Shown piece by piece: positions 33,000 to 45,572 of a stretch of 64,000 nucleotides of DNA (within the stretch, counting starts at the first letter, position 1; each line of letters begins with the position of its first letter). The position numbers were made by a program, and so were the translations under genes. The DNA lies in NCBI GenBank assembly GCA_001970955.1, contig MPUH01000068.1, forward strand, positions 1 through 64,000. The letters are read 5' to 3'. Under the pieces are notes generated by a model that made no database searches, had not been told where the DNA came from, and saw nothing but the letters and a program-made list of their open reading frames with translations. Source of the stretch: Stentor coeruleus. Lineage: Eukaryota > Ciliophora > Heterotrichea > Heterotrichida > Stentoridae.

Positions 33000-34328
33000 T
33001 CGAAATTATAAATGTGATTTTTTTTGGATGATTATTACAAGATTAGTATTTAAGTTTTTGAAAATAGAAACTGTATGCTAAAAGGAAGGTATAATTATGT
33101 AGTTTTTTTGGTTTATTATTGAAATTGAATTTAAGGAAATTNGTATTTAAGTTTTTGAAAATAGAAACTGTATGCTAAAAGGAAGAATATTGGATAGGTT
33201 TTAAGAATTAGAATTATTTTGATAATTTGATATAGATTTTAGTATTTGGGATGCTATTTGGAATAAAGTTGTTGAATTTTTTTATTTGAAGGAACATTTG
33301 GAATATTTTGGTAGAGAAAATGGATGTGATTAGTGGATAGAAATTGATTCAAGGAAGATTGGATAATAAGAAAAATGATGAGATTAGAGTTATGAGGAAT
33401 GCCTTGGGGTTTAAAAATGCAGTTGGGTTTGAGTTTAGAAGTTATATTTGGGATTTATAATTTCTTGAATAAATGCTTATAGGTGTTATCATTTTCTGAA
33501 TAGGATTAATTATGATATAATTTTAACTATACTAAACTAAAATTAGAGGAAATCACTAATCGTAAATCAGTATGTGATACTATTTGAATAATAAATCATA
33601 CTCTTAAATCAATTTTAAACAAAAATTCCAGTTTCTCCTCATAAAATTATAGCAAAATTCGCAATTTCTCACAAAACTACATCTAATATCATATTAAAAA
33701 CAAAGCTAAATTTCCACTCCATAATTTATTCTCTCTAAATTAAATACTAATTCCCTTATGCAAACAGACAAACAAAAATACCCTCCATCCACCAGCAAAA
33801 CCAACATAAATCCTCTACATCATAATTCCTAAACCCTTTCCAGCATCATAAACTCAATTTCCACAATTGCCTTCATCACATCAAAAATCTCTCAAAAACC
33901 TAATCAAAAATTAGCAATAAAAAGCTATTTAAAAGCTCTAAATTACACATTTTCGCATTTTCACATACTCTTATCTTAAATTCCACTTCCCAAAACACAT
34001 TATCTCCAACGTACCCCAAGTTCTCAATCCAATATCCTGTTCAAAAAAATCTCTAAAAACTCATCCTTTAATATCTTCAAATCTTCCTTTCTCACACACC
34101 CTATCTAACATATTAACCTTCTTCATATCTCAACTTTTACTAATCCATCTTCTCATATCCATTTCTCCATTCCTCTAAATATCATCATCCTCAAAGCCCA
34201 TCAAAATCAAAACCTACTCCGCACCCCATCCCAATGCACTCTTAACTTACATATAATTTTTTTTTACCCCTAAAAGCTCTTAATAAAACCTGTTTTAATT
34301 TAAAGCTACTCCATTGATTTTTCATCAC
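33000..34328. other. Long divergent intergenic region
   Basis: It lies between the coiled-coil gene and 14-3-3. Bases 33000-33480 are G-rich and C-poor; 33540-34328 are C-rich and nearly G-free, a very sharp flip. A scaffold join (n at 33142) is followed by a 43-nt copy (33143-33185) of 33046-33088. No gene seen. Confidence 0.7.
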
Positions 34329-35037
34329 ATGGCGGCNGCTTCTTAGTCGTATGGCAGAGCAATGTGAAAGGTACGATGAAATGATAGAATTCGTCCGTCA
34401 TTTCATATCCAAATGCAATAGCGAGTTTACAGAAGATGAAAGGAATATTCTATCTGTAGCCTTCAAAAATGTTGTTGGAAATAGAAGAACTGCATGGAGG
34501 GTATTGAATTCTATTGAGCAAAAAGAAGCTCGTAGAGGAAATGAAGAGAATAAGTCAAGAGCTGGGAATTATAAGGAAAAAGTAGAAGCTGAACTAAGAA
34601 GTTTCTGTAGAGAAATCTTGAGGGTTATAGATAATGACTTATTACCTAAGATCACAAGTGATGAAGGGAAAGTGTTTTTCATTAAGATGAAAGGAGATTA
34701 TTATAGATACATATGCGAATTTGCCCAAGGACAATATAAGGACGAAAGTTCGAAAAATGCTCAAGAAAATTATCAACAGGCGCTAACTATTGCAGAAGGT
34801 GGCTTGGATAGTACTCATCCTAGTAGGATTGGCTTAGCATTGAATTACTCGGTGTTTAATTATGAGATTTTGAACCAACACGCTGAAGCCATCAAAATTG
34901 CCCAGAAAGCGTTTGATGAAGGGATTCAGAATTTGGAAAATCTTACTGATGAACAAGCGTATAAGGAGTCTACTATGATCTTACAACTCATTAGAGATAA
35001 TATTTCGCTTTGGACTTCGGAAGCAGAAGATAATTAG
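34329..35037 (+). CDS. 14-3-3 protein, N-terminus interrupted by an n
   Basis: A phosphoserine/threonine-binding adaptor. The body from 34351 (MAEQCERYDEMIEFV) is clear 14-3-3, with NVVGNRRTAWRVL, KMKGDYYRYICEF, LALNYSVFNYEI, and NISLWTSE at the end; stop TAG. ATG 34351 is internal: 14-3-3 proteins have about 12 residues before AEQ. Bases 34339-34350 read Leu-Leu-Ser-Arg in the same frame, matching the expected ...Y-x-(A/S)-(K/R)-L-A-E-Q. The only upstream ATG (34329, unusually GC-rich context) is out of frame because the n at 34337 hides missing bases. The true start is probably 34329 or lost in the gap. Confidence 0.93.
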
Positions 35038-35126
35038 TAGATAAGAGTAGATTTTATTAACTTGGGATTAGTGGTTTTTTACTTTAGATTTTTTTAGGTA
35101 ATACTTATGATTATGAGGAAAGCTAG

Positions 35127-38100
35127 TTAATCTTGAGTTAGACTGATCTGTTCAATCAATCCTGTCATTTCATCAACTTTACTATTTATCCCAACTATAG
35201 TTTCTTGAACTTCCATTCTCATTTCTTGACTTCTTTGTATAAAAGATGTTTCTACTTCTTTTACTCTTATTTTCAGTTTATTGAGTTTCTGTTCAATTGT
35301 CACATCTTGAGCACTTAGTTCTTCTTCTTTACAGATTTGCATATATGTTTTTATCCCTCTATTCCTTCTACAAAACAATAGATATTCACCTTCTATAACC
35401 ATTTCTGTAAGCTCCTGCATATCAGCAATTTCTTGTTCTTCAGCAACACGACTATAAGTATCACCCATTATTGCTATAAGAAGATTGAGCATTATTAAAG
35501 GGTTTATTACTGAAGCAAAAAAGAAAATAACCCATTCAAATGCTCCGTAGCCGCTTGTGTCGAAACTTCCGAGACTTAGTAAATATGATAAAGCGATGTA
35601 TTCAGAAAATGGTTTTTCTTCTATTGAGGCTGAGTTTGCGCTTGTATTTGCATTTGCGTTGTATTTTATCACATTGTTTACCATTATAAAGTATATTAGA
35701 GCGAATGAATATGTGGAATAAGTCAAAAGTATTAAAAAACTCTTCATATCTTTGATAGTCTCTCTAAGTAAATTTATCATATACCTTGTATTATCAAAAA
35801 GTCTAAAATAACTAATCCCTCTAACCATAGTGACAAATATCAACCCAACTAAGACTTTTTCAGAATAGTTTTTATTGAAGCCTATCCAATGCATTCCAAT
35901 ATACACAAAACACAAACTCATCCTTATAAAATCAATATAATTCCAAGGATCGCTTATATACGAAGACTTAGTCAAAATCATTTGAAAAACTTCATAACAA
36001 GCCAAAATCGTATTAATCAGAAAAATCGCTAAAAGTAAAGGTTCACAATCACTACTAAACACAATACTATAAACTGAAAGGCATATCATATAAACAAAAA
36101 AAGTTATAGCCTGAGGAAGTAACACCCATTTCAAATACTTCCATTTGTAAAGTATAAGTTCTCTGACAAATGATGTGCGGAAAATATTCGTATTTGGGCA
36201 ATCTTTAATACTTTCTAAGAAAATAAGTGAGTTTTTAGACCCCATAACAACATCTAATCTTAAAGCGCTTTGCCAAAAAGCTAAAGGTGTGCCGAAATTC
36301 GATATTTGCCCATGAGTAAAAAAGTCTTTTTGTTGTGGGCCAAGATGTCTAGAAAAATGCATTATAGGCAAACTTACTTTTTCATCACAAAACTTAGGTA
36401 AAAGACGATCTTTGGTTTTAAAAAGTATCGATTCATAAAAATCGTCAAGGTCTCTAAAACCTAGTTTATTAAGTTGTACTATAGACTCTTCAAGAAAATT
36501 CACTGTATACGGGTTTTCTTCAACTTTAGTACAAATGCTTTTTATAATAACATTTATACAGTCTCTAAAATTCCTATGTAAAGCTATTTGTATAGGACTA
36601 TATGCTGATTTTGACACATAAAATGGACTCCCTGAATTCAATGCAGCTTTTAAATGCCCAGGGAGATTATAATAAGCATAAAAATGTAAAGCGTTAATCT
36701 CATAAGGTGTTATCATCCATTTATCCATCTCAGGGTCATGAGGTTCTTCACCATTTTCACATATCTTCATAATATATTTCATAAAACTATAATAATCCCT
36801 ACCTGGTCCATATATAAAAAACTGACTAGTCCTTAGAGGATTTTCTAAAAAATGCACCTCATCATTTTCCCCTAAAACAATATCAGCTTCATTTTTTGTA
36901 CACCACAAAGCTGAGACTGGGTATTTTGTATGAAGGTTTGTAACTTGAGTAAAACTTGATGAGTTCCATAAAGAAATACTAGCATCTAAAGAAGAAAGCC
37001 AAAAATATTTTGAATTCTCAGTAAAATAAATCCCTGTGATCTTAGCTGTATGGGTATTAAGGGTTTTCATGCATATATGTTGAAGTAAATGCCATATTTT
37101 TATCACCCCAGATGTATCTCCAGATATTAACAACTCATTATTTCTTGATACCAACATCTGACTTATAGGCTCTTGATGGTTTCCAGGTAGTCTTAAAGAC
37201 TTATTTTCATTTATTGAGTAAATAAAAACAACTTTATCATCTCCTCCAGAATACAATTTATCATTCTCTCCATTTATAGGTTTTCCAAACACAATTGAGT
37301 TTATAACCGCATTATGTCTTCTAAAAACATTAGCCACTCTAAAATTCCTTCTATTGTATACAGTCACACGGAAATTTACATCACCTACAACAACATATCT
37401 TCCATCAGGACTACAAACAATACATCTTATATGTGAAGAATGTTTTTTTTTAAACTGACTTTCACTATCTTCAACTGACCAAAAGTGAATTTCATTATTC
37501 TCATATGCGACTATAATTCCCATACCATCTGAATTTATACACATTGATGAAAGTTTCCATTGAGTTTTAAGGGTTTTATAATATTCTTTATCATTAAGTG
37601 TCCATACAACAATTTCATTAGCATCAGATGTATACATATACTGATTATTAGATGATGAGCATATTAATTGTATAGGGGATTTATTAGCTTTTCGGCAACA
37701 GGATTTATCGAATCTTGGGAAATTCCATGTCATGATTTTATTGTTTTCAGCTATTGAGTATATGTTTTTTTCATCTCGTGATAATTTAAAGCTTTTTACC
37801 CAATCGGTATGCCCACTAAGGATAATTTCATGTTTATCTTCGATTATATCCCAAATTCTTAATGTTGTATCATTACTAGAAGAGATTAAAGTGGTATTTG
37901 ATGTGTTAAAAGTTAAATGATTGATTCTTTTTGTATGGCCGTTTAAGGTTTTAAATAGTTCTAAGTTTTCAAATTTCCATAGTTTTATAATCCCGTTACT
38001 ATCCCCTGCAGCGATATATTCACTATTATGAGAAAATTTTACTGACCAAATACTTGATGAGAATTCATTTAAGGAGTTTTCAACAACTTCAGTATCTAAG

Positions 38101-38875
38101 TTGAAGATTTTAACTTTCTTATCAGCTCCTCCTGTTACTAAATGTCCTCCATTATTNATTTTACTGACCAAATACTTGATGAGAATTCATTTAAGGAGTT
38201 TTCAACAACTTCAGTATCTAAATTGAAGATTTTAACTTTCTTATCAGCTCCTCCTGTTACTAAATGTCCTCCATTATTACTTTTATCTATACAAAGGACA
38301 GCTTTATCATGATAGAATAAAATATGTCCTTCACTTTCGTTTATGTCCCACATTCTGACTGTACAATCATCAGAGACTGAGTAGATTTTCTGCTCATCTT
38401 GTGAGATGATGATTTCATTGATTTCTTTTTCATGACCTTGAAAAGACTTTTCTAGTTTAAAAGTTCGGAAATTGAAATTACGGATTACACCATCTTTGCC
38501 TGCAGCTAGAAGAGAATGGTCTTCATTAAACAAAACTATTGTATATATGCTTCCTCCTTCTAAACTAATGTCATGCAAAATTTCTTTTGTTTCTCGTTCA
38601 ACTACAGCTAGACGACCTTCTATACTACCAAAAACAAAGTATTTATTGCAAGAAGTCACTTCAAGGCAGTTACCTTTAAATGGAGTTGTTATTTCTATAG
38701 GACAATATTTTTCCATGATATTTTGAGCTTTTTTTAGTTCAAGAACATATGAATGAAGGTTTGTTGGGTTAAAAATTGCTTCAAGGGCTGCACGTTCTTG
38801 AGATTTCGCTCGGGACATTATAACTTTTGACACTAAACCAACTTTTAGAGGCGACCATACTGGAGGCTCTGACAT
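35127..38875 (-). CDS. WD40-TRP-like ion channel fusion
   Basis: Collapsing the 122-nt join at 38157 gives one ORF of 1,208 aa ending in TAA. Residues about 50-600 are WD40 blades (at least ten; e.g. FQGHEKEINEIIISQDEQKI, LNGHTKRINHLTFN, LSGHTDWVKSFKLS). A linker with an ankyrin-like piece (SAYSPIQIALHRNFRDCINV) follows. Residues about 880-1095 are a six-helix cation-channel domain of TRP type: a hydrophobic S1 (FFVYMICLSVYSIVF), WNYIDFIRM at S3, a pore segment and S6 NPLIMLNLLIAIMGDTYSRV. The C-terminus is a coiled coil. It probably sits in plasma or ciliary membrane, with the propeller cytosolic as a sensor or tether; gating stimulus unknown. Confidence 0.88.
38036..38278. repeat. Scaffold join inside the channel gene (n at 38157)
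   Basis: Bases 38036-38156 are repeated as 38158-38278 with one mismatch (G to A at 38222), so the overlapping contigs were close but not identical. Removing 122 nt makes the channel gene continuous. Confidence 0.95.
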
Positions 38876-40081
38876 TTTATATTCAATTTAAATTTTTTAT
38901 GGCTAATATGATCATAGATGATTTATATTGTATTAAGAGGATGGAATTAGAGAAAGGATGAGGTTTTTTTAGAGTTTTTTAGATTGGGATATCATGGTTT
39001 TATATTGAAAGGATTTTGGGGATTTTTTTTTATTGTAGGAAATAGAATTTAGTATTTATAGCTTATGATGAATAGGATTTTTTTTTATTTGTGGAAAGGT
39101 AATGGTTTTGATGTTGGGGATTTTAGGTTGTTGGTTAGTTGAGGAATTTTGAAGGATTTTAGATTGAGAGTGGACTTTTGTTGATTTTTTTTAGAGTGGT
39201 TTTTAGAAGTTGGGTGTTGGAATTTTTGGATAATAAAAAAGATTTAGGATGAGGTTTGTGAGGATTAAAAGTATGGAGAGAAATTATTTAAGATAGTTGG
39301 TGGAGTATTTTTGTAGTTTGGTTAAGATTTTTGAATGTGAGGATAATCTTGATTTTTTGTTATAAGCTTTTATTTAGGGTTAGTTTATATGCAAATACCA
39401 TGTGATTAGTTTATATTTTGTGTAATATTTTTGATGGAAAAATTATCTAATAAATGAAAAGTTGTTAGCTTATATAGAAATTTAGATATACTATCTATAA
39501 TTACCAAAAGAGCCTGCATATTATTTTATCAAATATAAATATTCGAAAACAAAACATGAATCTCAAAAAAATTGTATATTTACTTATAAGAAAATAATAA
39601 CAATTTAATCTTCCCTAATTTTTATTTTCAATAAATCTCTATAACCAAGTCTATAAAAATCATTCCAATATCTTATACCATAAAAACTATTTTCTTCTAT
39701 CACATATCTTCCTACACAAACCAAATTTTCTATAAAAATCTTCATCTTTCCCCATATTAAAAAAATCCTCAAAATCTTCACAAATTCCTCAAAAACTCTT
39801 AATCAATACCTCAAATTTCCTAAACCACCCTAAGTTTTTAACCTTTCAAAACCTTTAAAACCTTTAAAACCTCAAAATTTCTCAATCCAAAAATTATCAA
39901 ACCCATCTTGCAACCCTTACAAAAACCTTTAACACATAATCCTTTTTCTATCCTTTCATAAAACACACTATAAACTTTTTCTACTCCTCCTCTCAATCCT
40001 CTAACTACAAAAAAAAAAAAATCCTCATCTATTCCATCTACCCAACTTCAAAAATAATTAAAATCGTCAAATAATTATAAA
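38876..40081. other. Long divergent intergenic region
   Basis: 38876-39370 is G-rich, C-poor; after a mixed stretch, 39540-40081 is C-rich, G-poor. There are short tandem repeats of AAACCTTTA type near 39840-39870. No gene seen. Confidence 0.65.
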
Positions 40082-42163
40082 ATGGGTATTTGCTCTGCAA
40101 AGCTAAAACCAGTCTCTCCAATCCGTAAAATAATCCTCCCATCAAAAACTTCCAGCAACATAAAAACCCTCTTAACCAAATGTATCAGTCAATTAGTCAC
40201 TAAAGAAGAAACCATAATGCTCCAACTGCTTTTCGCTGATCTATCAAGAAGGTACAACAAAGAAACAATAAACAAAGACACATTTTCATCAATCTTCTAC
40301 CTTCCAGTACCATAAAAATAGGGCCTTCTGGGAGAACGTTTATTCGGCTATTTCGACATGAAAAAAACTCATCAAATTGACTTTGAGTGTTTTTTGTCAG
40401 GAATCGCTAATTACTGTAAAGGCCAATCTGATCGTAAAGCTAGGGTTATTTTTGAATTATGTGATAGTAAAGATGACCTTGTTCTTGATGCTAAAGAAAT
40501 GCAAATTGTCGTAATCCAAACTTAGGTCGCTTTATTAGGACTTGAAGTTTTAGATAAATCTGATATGAGTTCTGATGTTTCAGATAAACCAATTAAAAGT
40601 ATTTATTATTCAGTTAAAAAAAGAAGTAAAACTGCACCTAAATCTTTAAATATGTATCATGAAGAACTTTCTGTTTATGAACAAGTGAATAGTTTGATTA
40701 AAACATTTGGTAATGGTGAAGCTTTAACATTTACTCAGTTTCAAGAATTTGTTAAATCAGTTCCAAGTTTTGTCGTAGTTTTTGATAAGTGTTTTAATGA
40801 ACAACTATGGAATAACGAGTTTTTAGAAGATACAATTACGTCATCACCTAGAAAAAGTTTGAGTCATTCACAGATTTCAGGGGAACTTTATATGAAATTT
40901 GGTGATAAACTGATTAGCAAGTATGGGATTTTACAAGATAAAGTTTTATTGCTTTATGAGAATATAAATAGTAAATACCCAGCTGAAGTTGTGTATATGG
41001 AAGGTTGCTATGCTGAGATTATAGGTGATTATTATATATCTAATAAGTTTGGTATTTCTATAACCCATCAATGCCAAAACTTTGGAGAAATTCTCTTGTG
41101 GAGTGATTCAAGAAAAGAACGTGATGACTGGCTTCGTTTTTTAGAATATGCTTCAAAAGTCCGTAAATTTAAAGAATTTTATACATTAGGTGAAAAAATT
41201 GGACATGGTAAATTTTCTGATGTTTATGTTTGTACTGAACATGCAACGTATAAAAAATGGGCAGTTAAAGTTATAGCGAAATCAAAACTCACAGCTTTAG
41301 AACGGGATTTATTACAAGGGGAAATTAGTATTTTAAAAATTTTAGACCACCCTGGGGTTATAAAAACAAAAGAGATTTTTGATAGTAAAAAACATATACT
41401 TATTATTATGGAACTTGTTGAAGGGGGAGAGTTGTTTGATAGGATTGTAAAAAAAAAAGTTTTTTCTGAATACTCGGCAAGTAAAATTGTTAAACAGTTA
41501 TTAGAAGCTACTGCATATTTGCATGATCTTGGGATTGTTCATAGGGATATTAAACCAGAGAATATACTTTTGACTGATAATTCGGATATACCTTTTGTTA
41601 AGGTAGCGGATTTTGGTTTGTCTAAACTGGCAGGTCCGAATGATATACAGAATTTGGCTTGTGGTACTTTAGGTTATGTGGCTCCAGAAGTACTTAGTCA
41701 GACTGGTTATAATCATAAAGTTGATGTTTGGTCTGTAGGGATTATAGCATATTTATTACTTCGTGGAAGGCTACCTTTTGATCACAAAGAAAAACAGATT
41801 CTTATTGACTTGACTTTAAGAGGAAGTTTAAGTTTTGAAGAACCATATTGGAAGTCTTTTACACCATTCGCTATAGACTTTTTAACTAAAATCATTAAAA
41901 GGAACTCAGATGACCGACTTAGTAGTAGGGAAGCTTTAAAGCACAACTGGATAAAAAATGCTGATATTTTAATCCCAAGGGCTATTGATAAGAAGAAAAT
42001 GGAGGAAATGAATATAGAAAAAGGGGTTTCCTCAACTAATTTCGGCCAAATACAATATAGAGAAATTGCTTTAAATATAGAAAACCCAATTGGGACCATT
42101 TACGAAGTTCAAAGCATGCCCGAGCTTTATGGTTCAGATTGCTCTAATGGAAAAATCAACTAG
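40082..42163 (+). CDS. EF-hand/PH/CaMK-type protein kinase (CDPK7-like layout)
   Basis: Three exons joined by two 15-nt introns give 683 aa ending in TAG. The N-terminus has a paired EF-hand-like, recoverin-type region (GYFDMKKTHQIDFECFLSGI; FELCDSKDDLVLDAKEM), with some loop positions unlike canonical calcium ligands. Residues about 265-360 are a PH domain (ISGELYMKF ... WSDSRKERDDWLRFLEYA). The kinase spans about 370-630: GEKIGHGKFSDVYVC, HRDIKPENIL, VADFGLSK, CGTLGYVAPEVL. EF-hands and PH before the kinase match apicomplexan CDPK7 rather than ordinary CDPKs, whose EF-hands follow it. Calcium- and phosphoinositide-controlled signalling at membranes is inferred. Confidence 0.88.
40307..40321 (+). 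other. 15-nt intron
   Basis: GTACCATAAAAATAG, with A at position 10. It carries a stop in frame; removal joins Leu-Pro to Gly-Leu-Leu. Confidence 0.92.
40511..40525 (+). other. 15-nt intron
   Basis: GTAATCCAAACTTAG, with A at position 10. Contains an in-frame TAG; removal joins GTC to GTC GCT. Confidence 0.92.
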
Positions 42164-42336
42164 ATCCTAGTATGAGTAATTAGGAGAAATAAGGTTAAAT
42201 AAATAAACTACATGTAAAAAAACATAAATTTTACTAGTAAAAGCTTATAATTTTATAAAAATCATCATAGAGTTGCTATATAAATTTAGTCTAAAATCAT
42301 AAATTTGTAAGACTTTCATATACCGCTTAAATTAAT

Positions 42337-45300
42337 ATGGCTGAAGGATACTCACGGATCTCAGATTTACTGATTATAACCTTTACAAGTCATGATGACT
42401 TTTTACGGAAACAAGCTGAACAGGAACTTGATCTCATAAGCCAAGATAAAAAGTCCATAATCATAGCCCTTCTTCATATTATAAAAAATAGTTCTAATCC
42501 TAATCTTCGTCAAGCCTCCTCAACAAAACTTCGCAATATCCTCAAACATCTCAATGAAAACTCGCTTCTCACATCTTTAGAGCAATGTCAAATCTCTGAA
42601 GATATCTTCAACATAATGCTTTTACAAATAGATAAAACAACACTTTTCTCCTTAAATCTCAGTCTAAAATCCTTACTTTTAAAAGACAAAACCGGCCTGG
42701 TCTATTCAAAACTGTCTAATTTTGTCGAACAAAATATCAATGGTCCAGTCACATCAATTAAAGCCTGTTTTCAAGTTATAAAGTTATTATTTAGCACTTC
42801 AACTAATAATTTTTCGATAAAAAACTATTTCCAAAGCTTATTTCCATACCTAATTCTCATCAGTCGAAATGCTTTAACATCCTTAAACCAAGCTTTTACT
42901 ACTCAAAATGAAGATAATATCAAAACAAGCATTTTTGTTATAAAAGATTGGGCAGAATGTTTATCTAAAATACTTGGACATTTCAAAATAAAATCCCCTG
43001 AAGTCCTTAAATGGTTTCTTGAGAATTTCGATATTCCTGAGATATTTTTAAACATAATTTTTTTAAAACTTTCTGATAGTTTTATATCTTTTGATACAAA
43101 TCCGATAAGTGAAGATTTCACATTAATGAAAGCAAATGTGTTGAAGTCTTTGAATATTTTAATGCAATACACAAGTGAGTCTAAGAAAAATCTCATTGAA
43201 GAACAAGGGAAGATTGAAAAAATCCAAACTTTAATGGGTGTTGACATTCCTGAGACCCCTTATGTTATAATTTGTACTAGGTTTATTAAAAAACTCATAG
43301 AAATTTTATTAGAAATCAGCAGAACTACAACTTTGTCTGAAATCCTAAGCGAGCCAGGGAGGATTTTTGTCATCCAAAGCTTAGACCTTTGTGTGAAATG
43401 CTGTAAACAAAGAATTTTTTTTGCATATTTCATTGAGTCTTATAGGAACTTTATAATAGAATTCATTCCAAATGCTTTAACAACAACAAAAGATGAATTA
43501 AAAAAAATTCAAACTGATCCACATGAATTTGTTTATTTAGCATTTGATATATGTGAAACCCAAGAATCTGAAAATATTAAAACTATGTCGGCTAAACTTT
43601 TTGAAACTATATGTGAAAATATAGATGGCGCTCTAAAGTTTTTCATTTGTCTTATTGTCCAATCATTTGACATAATCTTTAGTGATCGTTTATTAAATAT
43701 AAACTCAAAGCAAATATTAGATTATACTTATGATGAAGAAAAAGTCTTAAGTAACTATATTATTATGCTTTGCACCATATCTTATAATATAAGCCGAAGA
43801 GAATATTTGATTCAAATTATTGAAAACTTATTAACTAAGTATTATAATATACTAGTTAAAATGCAATCTGTTATTATTTCTAGTAGATTATGTCTTTTAA
43901 TGTACTTTTATGCAGAACATATTTTCCAAAATGATGAAAGTGAGTTTATTAAATGGATTTGGTTTTTGATTAATTCTATGGGTCTAGAAAATAGTCCACA
44001 AATTGTATTGATACAAGCTTGTGAAACTTTTTCAGCGTTAGCTCAAAATGACAAAATTATTTTAATAATCAATTCTTATATACCTGAAATATTAAAAAAA
44101 CTCATATGTTATATTAAAAATCAGGAGAATAAAAATTTTTTCGAAGCAATTTGCGGTTTTTTTAAATGGTATCAGAATATTCCTTATGATTTAGTTGTTG
44201 AGCTTGTTCAGAAACTTATTGATAAAATCTTGGTATTGGTTTCAAAATTAGGTGTATGTAAAAATAAAGATATTCTTATAAGTAAATGTTGGAATATTAT
44301 TAAAACTGCTTGTAGATTAAAGAGTTTTAATACTGATAACAGATTGAATATTGAAAAAATTATTTCACCTTTGATATTTTTGCTTGGGAAACAAGAAGCG
44401 GAGATATTTGAAGATTATATCGTTATAGTTATTATGAGTATTATGAGACAAAATCAAAAGGTTTCAGCTATTGAATGGGAGGTTTTTAGTATAATTCCAG
44501 AACTTCAATTAAAACAAAAAGGGTCCTTGCAAAACTTCCTTAAACTAATAAGTTATTTTATAAAATATGGACATGACACTATATTATGCAACTTAAATAC
44601 TTTGTTTAATGATTTTTCATATAACGGTATATCAGATGCTACTATAAAATCATCTTGTTTAGTTGAACTTGCGGCTAGAGCCTTGTATAGTAAAAAAGAT
44701 AATAAAATAAATGAAGTCTATAATTCTGAAGGAGCTATTTTATTACAATTACTATTAATCTCCTTTCCAAACTATATTGATAACGCCCTTCCTGTTATCA
44801 TATCTTCAATCTTTGCTAGATATAAAAACCCTCCAATCAAAGAAAGTTCCTTTAAAATCCGCTTACTTTGTGTTATTCTTCAATGTTTTGTCTATAATTT
44901 TCCCTTAACCACATCTTTATTATCAACAGAAATATATTCTCCAAACATTTCTTATCTAAAATTTGCCATCTTAGAAATCATTAACAATTTTTCAAGTTTT
45001 AAATACGATTGTGATAAGAAACTTATGATTTTAGGTCTTAGTCAAATATTAATTCAATCCGAAATACCTCAAGATATAACTAATATTCTATCCAATATAT
45101 TTGAAATGTTAATTATAGCATTATCAGCACAAACTTCAGATAAGGCATTTAACACGAATAAAATGATGAAAAATATCTCACAAAATAATCCTGAAGACTT
45201 TGACGACAACGAAACAATAATCAAAGAATCCCGTCTCATATACTCAGACTCTAACACAACATCCTTAGACAAAATCAATAAATCAATCCCTTGTACCCAA

Positions 45301-45522
45301 ATCCTAACCTCGCTTAAAGACTTTGACGAAATCTCTTATTTCAAAAATATTCTCCATACCTTAAACACATCTAATCCAACATTTATAAAACATCTTATCA
45401 CATTATTATCAGAAGCAAGTAAAAACCATCTTATTAACATAATAACCAGTACGATTATAACATTTGACAACTCAGATCAAACTAAAATCGTAAGGAAAAT
45501 CGTCAAAGCTAAAAGAAAATAG
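42337..45522 (+). CDS. Importin-beta family nuclear transport receptor
   Basis: 1,061 aa ending in TAG. The N-terminus (FLRKQAEQELDLISQDKKS ... NLRQASSTKLRNILKHL) is the importin-beta N-terminal domain that binds Ran-GTP. The remainder is alpha-helical HEAT-like solenoid. DPHEFVYLAFDICETQESEN sits where importin-7/8 and CSE1 have DPxEYIR..., so it is placed near the IPO7/IPO8/CSE1 group, tentatively. It would carry protein cargo between cytoplasm and nucleus. Composition shifts from C-rich at the 5' end to mixed later. Confidence 0.82.
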   Translation: MAEGYSRISDLLIITFTSHDDFLRKQAEQELDLISQDKKSIIIALLHIIKNSSNPNLRQASSTKLRNILKHLNENSLLTSLEQCQISEDIFNIMLLQIDKTTLFSLNLSLKSLLLKDKTGLVYSKLSNFVEQNINGPVTSIKACFQVIKLLFSTSTNNFSIKNYFQSLFPYLILISRNALTSLNQAFTTQNEDNIKTSIFVIKDWAECLSKILGHFKIKSPEVLKWFLENFDIPEIFLNIIFLKLSDSFISFDTNPISEDFTLMKANVLKSLNILMQYTSESKKNLIEEQGKIEKIQTLMGVDIPETPYVIICTRFIKKLIEILLEISRTTTLSEILSEPGRIFVIQSLDLCVKCCKQRIFFAYFIESYRNFIIEFIPNALTTTKDELKKIQTDPHEFVYLAFDICETQESENIKTMSAKLFETICENIDGALKFFICLIVQSFDIIFSDRLLNINSKQILDYTYDEEKVLSNYIIMLCTISYNISRREYLIQIIENLLTKYYNILVKMQSVIISSRLCLLMYFYAEHIFQNDESEFIKWIWFLINSMGLENSPQIVLIQACETFSALAQNDKIILIINSYIPEILKKLICYIKNQENKNFFEAICGFFKWYQNIPYDLVVELVQKLIDKILVLVSKLGVCKNKDILISKCWNIIKTACRLKSFNTDNRLNIEKIISPLIFLLGKQEAEIFEDYIVIVIMSIMRQNQKVSAIEWEVFSIIPELQLKQKGSLQNFLKLISYFIKYGHDTILCNLNTLFNDFSYNGISDATIKSSCLVELAARALYSKKDNKINEVYNSEGAILLQLLLISFPNYIDNALPVIISSIFARYKNPPIKESSFKIRLLCVILQCFVYNFPLTTSLLSTEIYSPNISYLKFAILEIINNFSSFKYDCDKKLMILGLSQILIQSEIPQDITNILSNIFEMLIIALSAQTSDKAFNTNKMMKNISQNNPEDFDDNETIIKESRLIYSDSNTTSLDKINKSIPCTQILTSLKDFDEISYFKNILHTLNTSNPTFIKHLITLLSEASKNHLINIITSTIITFDNSDQTKIVRKIVKAKRK

Positions 45523-45572
45523 TTAATCTAATTTTAGTATAAAAATATATAAAGCATATTAATATATACGAA

